The notes under the pieces were generated by a model that saw only the letters and a program-made list of their open reading frames with translations, was not told the origin of the DNA and ran no database searches. Position numbers and translations under genes: made by a program. Positions 24,959 through 36,900 of a stretch of DNA of 64,000 nucleotides are shown here, one piece after another. How positions within the stretch are numbered: position 1 is the stretch's first letter; every line of letters starts with the position of its first letter. This DNA is from Lutraria lutraria (Eukaryota; Mollusca; Bivalvia; Venerida; Mactridae): assembly GCA_964023205.1 (NCBI GenBank), contig OZ026834.1, positions 30,790,756 to 30,854,755 of the forward strand, in the 5' to 3' direction.

Positions 24959-27900
24959 ATGCCGTGTCGCAATTTGGAGGAGAGTGACGCATCTATGCGG
25001 CAGCGGCTAGTGAACAGTTTAAGCCAAAGTTTCCCAGGAAGTGCGTTGTCTAAAGCTCTACAGTGTATTAATGATGAAGACGACATGAAGGACCCACTGA
25101 GTTCAAGTTGTTTCGCCGAGCTCCGTCTTGACAAGGAAGTCCCGGACGAGGATGACGAGTTGACAAGTTTAACCTGGTTACAGGACAGTAATCTGTTGAA
25201 AGACATAAATGCTGGTGAGGAAGATACGAAAGAAAATGGTGATATTAAACTTGAACCCGGTTTTGCTCAGACTCACCCTTCTCATGTGCCATACAATCCT
25301 CACAAACATATAAATAGCAAACCACCGTACTCATTCAGTTGTTTGATATTCATGGCGCTCGAAGAGTCACCGACAAAAATGCTTCCAGTAAAAGACATCT
25401 ATCAGTGGATTTTGAGCCATTTTCCATACTTCCAAAATGCACCAACGGGTTGGAAGAATTCTGTTCGTCATAATCTTTCGTTAAATAAGTGCTTTAAGAA
25501 AGTGGACAAAGATCGAGGGCATCAGGTAAGCAAAGTATTTGGTTCAAATTTATTACTTATGTTAGAAGTCTGTACCTTTTATCAGAGTATTGTTAATGGT
25601 ATTACCATATTTAAAGTTATTTCGTGCAGGCAATTGATAATGTTGCTTTATGATGATAGTTTATTTTCTTCAATTAAATGTAAATCTTTAAAAAAAATGA
25701 CGATTTAGGATGTTCTATTGCACAGTTAATCTTATATATTCATATTATTGTACACTTAAATTACCACATATTTCTTCTGGCTGAAAATCTAGTGAAACTT
25801 AACTTATCTGATATATGTTATATTATGATCGTCTGCTGTCAGTTAGAATATTTTGATGAATAAAATATGCTTTACTGCGCTTAAAACAGTTTCCGTGGCA
25901 ACAGTTGTACGCTTGATAAACCTGTGTTACTTGTCCTGACATAGATTTTATCATGACGGATGTATTTACCAATGTTTTTCATGCATATCTGAATTTGCTT
26001 TTTATTCAAATTTCCCCCCTTCGTTTGGGCTATTAGATTTCACTGTTTACTTGCGTTGCCATGGATACAGCTCAGCTTGAGATGAAGTACTCTATTCATC
26101 TGTTGTGTCAAAGTCAGAGACAACAGATGGGTTTGATTACATGCTTGTGATTTTTAGGACTGGTTGAATAACAGTAGGATAATCAGGGACTCCATTTCCT
26201 TGATTAAAACATTATTGTAGTCTCAATGTGAGTTTGATGCTTTGGTCCGGTCCCAGGAAGATTTTGGAATAGAAAAAATTATGTCCGCTGCTTAATGCTG
26301 ACATGTCACTGTGAAAATTATTAAATTGATATCATGCATAGTTGACAACATGATTTTTTTACCACCTTCTTGGGTTCACTCGCCTAATAGTGTTGTAACT
26401 TACATGTTCTTCTGTTTTCAATCATAAATTCTTAATGTTCAGACAGTTATTGATATCGTTAAATCAGAACTTCAGGTTGTGCTTCAGTTTAAAGCCAGGT
26501 ATTTCCAGGCTTAAAGCAGAACATTTCTAGTATAATAAAAAAAACAGGGTGTGGTAAACTGGTATTCTCTATGTTGAACTGAATTATTGAAGTAATTGTT
26601 TGTTAATATTAGAAATACAGTACAACCTCTCCAGAGCAGCCTGCTCTTGAGTGACAACCTCCATTTAACAATGGCATGATTGTTTCCCACTGTGCGATTT
26701 AACTACTACGGGCGTGTGATTTGTCCTCCTGTCAGCTGATTTCCTCTTTTTTGTCTTAAAAATCTTTGAAACAAAAGGGTGCATATTCAGTCTGACCTAT
26801 TCAAAAATGATGTTTTTGCTAGTATGAAGGGGTGGGGTTAGGGTATTTCAGCCTTTTTGCTTTTGGAGCAGTCACACCCCTGCAAGTACTAATTTAACCT
26901 CTCTAGAGCAACAACTTCTCAGCAACAACAACGACAGAATTTTGCCTCTCCCAAAGGGTGTTGCTGTAGTGAGATCTCAATTTATTAACCTATAGGTTGT
27001 TGTTGTTTTTCTTGAACTACCAAGTTCTGTACTGAGTAATCTATAATGTTGTAAATTGATCATTATAATATATTAGTCCTTAAAATTAAATCCTTACCCT
27101 TATTATACCAAGTTCAGCTTTTGGCAAATTACTGGGAAACCACCTGTTCTCTCAATTTATAGTATTTGTGAATGCCAAAAGTCCTCCAAATCAGACTTCC
27201 AATGTATATAAATAAAATTCTAAGTTTTTTGACTGTGGTTAGATTAAGCAAGTGAAGTTGGCATCATTTACCTGGAACCTATCAACCGGAGTCTGTATAG
27301 ATAAACCAGTAATTGACTTATAGATAACAGAGTTACTGCAAAATTATATCACTTAATGCAAATATATGCCAAATAATCTTCTAATATGTCTCGTTAATCA
27401 CTCGAAGGCGGAGATAAAGGATTTTATGCTAGAAGCAATAACTGATGATAATTGATATTATGCATATTATTTTGAGTTCATTGTGATATTTTCATTTGTG
27501 TTCAAAGAGTTAAGGGTCTTCAAAATTGTCACTGATAGGGCCTGCTGGGGATTTTGGTCACTATTTTGGAAAACATGTGGTATAAATAAGATCTTTATTA
27601 TATGAGGTACAAAAGCATGTACATTTTAATAAGTCCATGATTATCCATGAATTAGTTTTGGAATTTTGTGCACGAATCCTTTTACTTGTTCCTGACCAAA
27701 TAAAGGAGATAAAAAGTTGCACTGCTCAAAGCTGCAAAGGTCTTGGAATTGATTAATCAAACTGACTGTGTGTAATATGGTTATCATTACATTGAATCAA
27801 GTCAGTGTTTATAGAAATTGGCTATAATTACATTAAAAATTGCCTTGAGTTGACAGTTATACCTGTCAGTCCAACGCCACTGATCTTATCATTCTGAGAG

Positions 27901-30900
27901 TGTAATATGTATTTTAGCGCTAACATGGAAAGTTGTTTGAATCCTTGCATCATTTATTCGCCTTAGATTTGATTGGCATTAAGAATGAATGAGCGTCTCG
28001 GTTGATGGATCAAACATTAGTGTACTGTATAATGTAAACTAAATATTTACATTGTTTACAAGGTAACAGAATGCTATTGTAGATGTTGAACCAAGATATA
28101 TCTCATAATACTGAATAATTGACTGAGCATTAAAATTGATAACAAGTCGGTGTTTGTATATATACAGTCATGTGATGGTTCTACTTAGTGAATTGATATG
28201 TCATAAAAATACTCGTTCATATGACATCGTTAGCTTTTATGATTTTAATGATTTCCAGACAGTGGTTTGGTTGTAAAATTTTGAGTCAATTAGTCTATTA
28301 CTAGTATCAGTTGTTTATGTTTGTATATATTTTCTTAAGAATTAAACCCTGGAATCTTTTAGAATCGTTCCCTTGCCCTTGAGTCTAGAACACTTCAACT
28401 GTGTCCATTATTGTATTATATTGTTCTGGAATTCTGAGTAATGAAAAATGAAACCTGTAAGAGAACAGTTATAATTTATGATCTGTCTAACTGGGAAGGT
28501 CACTTTCCAAAGCAGAGAAAAAGTGATTGTTCATGATCATGCTTATGTTAAAATATTTACATTATGATAATACTAACATTGGAATCATGACCATGCAATT
28601 TTTGGGTTACTCCATTTAAACGCTCGGTATTAACTTGATGATACAGATCTGTGCTGAGACTAGTTTGATGGTGAGCTGTGTCTAATCCTGTATAATAATA
28701 TGCTTCCCATCCCTGGTACAGAAGTTATCTAATCTATACTTGCTTTGTATGATTAATCTTAGGCCAACAAATTGTGTTTCTACAGGGAAATTGACTCTGC
28801 TCAACAAAACTCTGGACCTTAGACTGTTGAAAAAATATCTGTGTATGTTAAGTTGCTGTAAAATGAAAAGTATGATCTAGGCCAGAAAAATAATTTTACC
28901 ATAAAGAAAAACTTGATGCCTACCATGCATGACTTTTTCTCAAAACACATGATAAGTTTTATTAGGCCTTGCAGTTTGATAAACACTGCATATACATACC
29001 CTGTCATCTAGTAATGTTGTACCCCACAGTGTTGATGACACTTATAATTGTTATTACTGATGGCCTGTCATTTTGGTCTGGTCATGTTACTGAAAAACTT
29101 GTCTCTAACAAACATGTACCTATCACTGCTGTTAATATCATGTTGGCTTCGTGTTTCATTCGATACATCTTGTTCTTTTTCATGGTATTTGAAATATGAA
29201 AATTATGGATCAGTTCAGACACATATGATATAAAGATATTGTTGACCAGACTGTAGTTATTTTGAGTTTCTTTTCGCTGTTTAAGCAAGAACACCAATGA
29301 TAATGTTATGAAGAATTATCTGAGTATAGCCCACAATTCTAAAACATAAATATTGCCTTTATAGCCTAATCTAAGTTTACTAGATAATCAGTGCCAAGTT
29401 CTTTTATCAAATTAATTGTTTCTTTAGTTGCTCTTTTTTGTAATTCATAAATTTTATGTTTTAAGCGAGTTTTGGTATTAAACCAATCAGATTGCCTACA
29501 GGAATTGATGCCATCGAGTCACTGTGGGTTTCTCTGCTGGGAAATTATTATTTTTACCACAAATTTGACATGATCGTTCGGAGAAATATTTTTTGGAGAA
29601 AATTGAAGCCAGTTACCATGGCAATGGGAAGCTTTCTAATCAATAGCGACTTACAGTATTTGTGAAAAGCATTGATATTTGCCACTTTCCTCTGTCTCAG
29701 AACAGTCTCTATTGGCTGTGGTTTGAAGTTGGTGATAACTGAATTAAGTGGAGACTTTTCCTATTCAGTTGATCAATCATTGAAGTTAATTTGAAATTGT
29801 TGTCTTGATTAGCCCACCATCTTATTTATTCATGGAGTCTTTTTTTGTTGATACTTGGTGATAGATTATCTGACCATGTTGTGTTGTTAGCTAGGGATGG
29901 GACCATAAATGCTTTGTATATCTGTCTGTTATTCATTGAAAAATACTCATGACTGTCGTCTGCTCAGCCTTCATCTCGAGGCTTAATTTAAGCTGAAGGC
30001 ATTTAAAAAAAACATTTGTCTCGGAATATTTATTTCCTGGTTCAAGATGTCAGTATTTTCTTTATAGTATTTCATTGAAATGAATTTGAAAATGTCTGAG
30101 AAATTTAATATAGCAGACTAGTGGCTTGGGATACAATATAGTCCATGTGCTGATAAGCAAATTTTGAGTGTATGGGAGATGTAATTGATTTACCTTATTT
30201 ATTTGGCATTTAACACTTATATAATACTTAATATATAATACTTAATATATAATACTTAATATATGCTTATTCATTATGTTTTATTTATGTATTATTTTAT
30301 GTTTTACAGACTATTGGTAAGGGATCATTATGGTGTGTGGACCCTGATTATAGACCAAATCTTCTACAAGCTCTACGTAAGACACCATACCACCCGTATC
30401 ACCAACTTCAGATGTTAGCTAACCCCCCACCATCACAACAGAACCATTATCAGTTATATGGGTAAGAAATTACAATTACACTTCGATTAGACCAAACATT
30501 GGCGTTTCCTGTCTCTTGTGATATCTTTTTAAATTTGATCCAGACTGGATTTATTTTTTGTCCTTGATAAATCATATTTGATGCAAAAGAAACATTTTCA
30601 CTGAAAAGTAGCATTGCCCTTTGTACCTTTCCTAATCCTTTCAATGCTGGAGGTATATAATGAAATCTATAATCATCTCCAAAAATTAGGGACCAGTTGA
30701 TAAAAGAATTTAATAATAGGAGATTAAGATATCTGATGAAGTAATCTAGAGTGACTGTTGGACCTGGTGTTAAATCCCTGTAACTGGTAGATCACTGATA
30801 AAGTATCCATTGTCCCCTTTCTTCTGGGTTTAGGGTTCAATTTGAGAGGAAAAGTTTGCTAATGACAATTTTGGTATAAAATGCTCTGAGGTTTTCATTT

Positions 30901-33900
30901 TACATGCGAAGAAATTGATTTTCTCAAGGTGTAAAAAGCATGATGTTAGATGTGATATTTTCAATAATTTAACACTAATGATGATAATAATGTGGTTGAT
31001 TATTATATTAAATGTCAATATATCAAAGACTTCAGTCATAAATTGTCTGATCCAATAATGTTACTACTGGCAGTATCTTTGGAGCCTGCAAGATTTGAAA
31101 ACGACATAATTATAATGAAAACATGTCAAGACAAAGTAATGAAAAATAACATTCACAATTACCTGACTGTAGTCACAAATACAGAACAGAACAGGTACTT
31201 TATTTAGACATAAGCATTGCAGCCAATCATCATATACACAATAATACAATTGCATGCGGGAATAAACAACATTTTACAAACATTAAATAGGACAGAACAG
31301 ATTCATAAATTTACAGAACAGTACATGATTATCTAGCTTAGTTTGTGTTAATAAAGAATGCTTTCATTGTGATAATTAAGTAACAGTTTAATTGTTAGAA
31401 ACCAAAAGTAGAGAAAAAAATTATAATATAAGCATTTTTATACAGTGTAGCATGACTTTGTGATTAATTAGTTAATTAAATGGTTTATTTGATTTGTATC
31501 ATTACACAATTTGTAGCTAACACATCGATTTCTAATCTAAAGGATACTTCTATCTAGAGGTTTAGGTATTAAATTTCCATATACAGATGGTGCTTGTTCC
31601 AATTTCATGCTACCATTGATTTTGAGATGATGCTATAGGTTTCTATGGCGATGGAGGTAATCAATATTTTTATGAATTTGAAAGGACTCTTGAAATGCAA
31701 ATATGTAAGTGCTCTTTCCAGCATACAGTGCATTCATTCAGTATTAGCTGTCAATGTGAAAACAAGCATGTGCCAGCTGGTGAAATATGGAGATATATCT
31801 CCATCTGTTCTTATCTAAAGGTTTCGTGTGTCCCCTAAAGTGGTAGCTATACACTCAAGTGGTACTCAGTAACATATTGAAGGCAGTGTGATGATGGTTT
31901 TAAGAAGAAATGTCACTTTTCTTCATTCTATCTTATTTCCTTATCTATGTAAGCAGGTGACATTTCACAAACATAGATAATAGTCTAAGTAGAACTTGAA
32001 TGGAGACAATTTTGAAATTATCACTAAATTTGTGTTATTAAGTGTCTTTCTTTGTCTTACAAACCGATAGTGCTTTGATCTGCTATAGTTTGTAAAGTAA
32101 TCTTGGGTCATTGTCACCATATTGGTAAATTTGAAGTTTGGGTGTTTTTGCTGTTTTATCCAGACAAATAAAAATGAAGCATTGAATTTCAGTTTTGTAC
32201 AAAAAAAGTTGCTACTTGAAATTATCAGCCAATGAGTTATTGAAATAGTTCACAAGTATCTGTCTGCAAAAATAATATCAACTAAATTATGCCTTTGCAA
32301 ACTTGGGATATATTCTGTTTTCTTCAATTGACTCACTCAAGTTGTTAGTGAAAGTAGCTTAAACTCGTACCTTAAAAGTATAAATAATGTATGGGAAAGA
32401 ATAAGAGTAGTGTGACTCAGCGCTTGATATTTTTCATGTCTTTAATGACTTGATTCATTGTCGCTTGAGTCACTATGTGCAAGTCACTCGGGTAGTTTTA
32501 GTGCTGTTATACCTGACATTGATTCTACCACTAAGTTCTTAATATAGAGAAAAGTGTTGCCTTTAGTTTCATTAACGGTAGTGAATTAACTGGATGTTGA
32601 CATTTCAGTGAAATTTTCCTTATGTTTGAATGAAAAATTGAATGATAATTTTGTGAGTTTAATTTGGCTGCATTGATCATTTTGTTGCCTTAATTAAGAA
32701 CTTGTTGATTTGAAGACAAATTATTTAAAAAAGCTGGGATTTTATCTCCCATACTGAGCACTAACATTTCTACTAATTAGTATTAAGTCTACATATAATA
32801 TAATAATACTGATTTGTCATTTGAGTATTCTATATTTATACAGTGTTAATCAAGTTTCAAAGCTTACTTAAAGCAATTAATGTGTATAAGAACATGACTT
32901 TTATCCCTTAGGTAATCATTGCATATATCATAGAAGCATTTGAAATGCCTGGAAGATGAAGATGAGTTTGCCTACTTTTTATTAGGCATCCCCCTCTCCC
33001 TCCCTTAGGCATTAAAAAAAAGTATTTGTTTCTGGTTACATGCTCATTAAATATAGGGCTCGGTGCAACTCTGTCGTAACTTGTTCTTATTTCAGTATGA
33101 GTTATGACACTGTTGCGTTGAACCCTCGATATATAGGATAGATTGGCTCGGACTTTTTTCTTGAAAGCATGTGGAAAGGTAAAAGAAAAAGAGATAGTGA
33201 CATACCATTCCTCCAACCTAAAAACAAGTCCAGCGGCGCTGAGAAAATTAATGTCAGTCGAGTTACTAGAAACTTAACATTTTTTACGTCTTGTAAAAGA
33301 GTCAAACGCTGAATTTTATGAGCATCAATATTGAGATGGTATTCTATGTTTACTGTTACATATTTAGGTTAGATTTGTCATATAAAGTGGCTGGTACTAC
33401 CATAATTATTATTCATAATCATGACTCTAAGTAAATTGTACTAGAAATTGTGTTGAGGACAATTCTGCTTGTTCTAACAGATTAAGACATGAAATGCCCG
33501 TGACCTTGAATGTGAATAATGGATCTGCTACAGTCACTTTATTGTTACAAGAAAACCAGTCAGCTTATGCATGGATCTGATTGGTTGGTTCTAAATCAAG
33601 GCATTTAATCATCCAATTAAATGACAATATTCTATGACTGGTCTTATGTTTTTCAGCTTCATAAAATAAACCATGGTTCAAGTTACCATATTTCTGACCA
33701 AGTCTGTTTGTTTAAATATCACTGTATTAAACTGTAACTGTTACAAATTGCTCTTGAATCTGGGACATTTTATCAGTTTATCATTTGCTGGTGTCTGTTT
33801 TAAATTAGGCGTAAAACAATTGTTGGTTTCTGGTCATTAAAAATAGGTAAGGTAGGTTGTTTTGGCTCTTGAAAGTCTGCTGGAAGGTGGATGTACCGTT

Positions 33901-36900
33901 CCTCTGGCCTAATAGAAAGTCCAGGGTCTGGAGGGGGGGGGGGGGAATTAGGGCAGGTCGAGTTACCAGAAAGAAGCATTTTTTTATCCATTAGAAAACA
34001 GATAATAATTGGTTAAGACTTCAAACAGTATCAGCTTACAACAACATGTAAGCTTAGGGCCAGTGTTTTCCTTGTGTGTAGAGATAGATTGGGTTAATGG
34101 GACTTTAAAACCTTGGCTAATTTCTTGATATTAAACTTCATCCAAGCTGCCTGATGATTTCTGCATGGTCTGAATGTGTTTGTCTAATACTTATATGCAA
34201 AATAGGATGCTTTTTGCAATAGTAAAGTTGTTTTTTATTATATAAAACAATATAATAAGCAGAGAATTCCATAGGTTGAACAAGTTTCTAATTTTACAAT
34301 TTTAATATAGTTGTGGGGGAGATTTATTTTATGAGTTTTCTTCACAACATACAGGTTTACTGTATGTGTATAGATGATATATGTACCTGTATCTACCTGT
34401 TGTGTGATTAGCCAGACATAATTTTGTAAGCTCGGTGTCTAACTACTGTTAACATGTACTTCAAAGTTCAATCTAACATTTTGACCTAATTAATAAAATG
34501 TTAGCGGTTTAAATTTTAAGTATGTGTAAAGAAGATTTTTATTCAGAATTACTTGAGTGAGATCTTTACATGTTGGGGCTGGAGCAAAGTCCCTAATTGA
34601 TGTATGGTAGCACAGTTCCCTGCAGACATCGTCAATGTCTGGCTTTTCCCATCAAGGATGGCTTATTATTAATAATTCTAGTGAATGTCTCTGATTTAGT
34701 TATCCATACATCTTTTTATTTGTCTACATATTTAATTGAGTGATACGGTTCTCTGCATAAAAAAAGACGAAATATCGAAAGTTTAGCTGAAATCAGTTTG
34801 TCGATTCTTCACTTTCCCAGCTGTCGATTTAAATCATGTGACAGCCGCCATGTTGTTACAGCTACCCTATGTAATGTTCACTGCAAGCTGCTCTATTACC
34901 ATAGAAATGAAAGGACGATATATACAGCGTTTTATTGGTTACCATGGCTACAGTATACAGTAGGAGGGAAAATAGGCTGATGTTATTTATTCACATTGCG
35001 TTGTTAAGTCAGCTTTCATTTAGCACGATCCCAAATTTCTTGCCGTCTGTTAATCTATAAAAGTAACAAAGAATTGTGTCTGCAGAATTTTGATGCATCA
35101 AATAAATAACTGTTAATTAACGCATGAAACATTTCTTTTACCCAAGCATTTGCTCAATGCAAAAAATGTTAAAAACTATAAAATATGTGGGGAAAAAAAG
35201 ATTATTCATGTGATGTGTTTTACTGGAAAATGTGTTTCCCATAATGCATTGCACTTATTTTCCTGGTGAAAATTACGGTTCTGAGTTGACCTGTTGTTAT
35301 AATGAAATATTTTACTGTTGTCAGACTGGTATATTTGTGGATCATTATATTGATTGTCAGACATAGTAAATCTATCTTTGTACTGTTTTAATGTTTTTTT
35401 TTATTGTTGTTTTTTTTATTTCAGATTGAAACCACAACCACTAGCTCCGAGACTTGGACCTAATTCTATATCTCCTCGTAAGTACCAGTCTAAATCATTC
35501 AAATCTGTGAACTAAGGCCAAACATGGGAGAGAAAAAAATGGGTTTTAATGTTTGATAGGCTTTTAATCTGAGGTTCATTTGACCGGTAATTCTAATCAC
35601 TGGGATGTGATTTCTTCCTCCTTTCTGAAGACTTCCTATTATCAGACACTTTAAGTTTCAAACAACAAAAGTGTTCCAAGCGAGCCGGGTCGGTTAAAAA
35701 ATAGATTGATCAGATGTTTACTTCCCTTCTGTAATCACATCCCTTTAATTAATGCTTAAGAGTGGTCTAATACATGTGGTGGTATGTTTAAGTTCACTTT
35801 TTCGTAAGTCAACAATCGACCTTTATTCTTAATGATTATTGAGATTATTCAACGATGGAGAACACATTTAATTACTGCATATACAAAGAGTTTTTGTTGA
35901 ATTTTATTCATTTCATAGGTTTGTTTTGTAAACATGTTAGTCAGTATTTATGGTTATGCAAATATCAGGATTGAAGCCCAGACATATTTCAAATGCCTTC
36001 ATCGGTTGACTGATGCTAATGTTGATTTGATCTTTTTTTATAAACCAGTTTTTGTTGCGAGTGATGTTAGGTAACTCTGTATAAACTTAGTATCATATTT
36101 TTCTTTTTCCTTACAGATTTGTTTCCCTTCCTTAGCAGACGGTTAGGCCAGTCTCATTTGGATATTGGTAAGAAAATTGATGACTTTCAATGCTTCTTCT
36201 GCTTAAAAGTAGAGAATTTTCAACTACTTTATGAATAAGAAATTACTGAGTGACTGTAATAAAACTTCTCAATTAGACATATTTTACATCTGTACATGAC
36301 TAATGGTATTCACTAATTCCAAGCTTTGACAAGTACTAAAGCATGATCATAGCAGTTACAATTTACCCGAACATTTCTCATTTGAAAATCAGGATCTTAC
36401 AAGTATACTTATTTAGTAATTTAGATACATTTGAGTTTTTTTTACACAAACAGATGAAGTGTTTTTGAGGTATTTTGCAGTTTATGATAATAAAGTATTG
36501 GAAAACAATATACATGCATTAAGTTGTCAACCCTTCTATTTCTAAGCATGACGTCTGCTTGCAAAAACTATTGATGACACATTATCATGGAGATCAAGCT
36601 TTCTGTTATTGATTATTTGTTGCTTTTATTGGAATTAAGAATGAATTGAGTGCGTACCTTTAATGGTTCCATAAGCCATTGTACCATGTTATTGTTCTTC
36701 ATGTCCGCTGGGACCCTGCGTTGATTGAAGTTTAAGGAGGTACTGGGTGACAAATAATGATAAAAGCTGAGTTATATTATGTACATTATCGAGATGTCTC
36801 ATGGATTTAAATAAATGAAATATCTAATCCTGTCCTGTCTGTAAAATGTGTTATTTGTATTTGTAGTTCAATTTGTAGTAGTTTATTTAATTTTTTTTCA

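Larger units (their letters stand above)
25526..30309 (+). other. FOXN3: FOXN3 intron between forkhead exons
   Basis: This intron splits the forkhead domain after residue 189 (phase 0). It contains a MITE at 26618-26982, X-box-like motifs at 26055 and 29612, and a 14-bp repeat just before the acceptor. No coding exon is recognised; open frames at 28819-29297 overlap each other on both strands and look like chance. Confidence 0.6.
30462..35424 (+). other. FOXN3: FOXN3 intron after the forkhead exons
   Basis: Two TTGTTTCTGGTAAC-family MITEs (33026-33280, 33821-33978) lie here. A possible regulatory patch at 34830-34955 has ATCATGTGAC, a YY1-like GCCGCCATGTTG and an X-box-like word. The rest is AT-rich with nothing recognised. 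Confidence 0.55.

Noticed and set aside
28819..29297. Cluster of short ORFs on both strands in a FOXN3 intron
   Set aside because: Overlapping frames of similar length on both strands with no domain; typical of chance.
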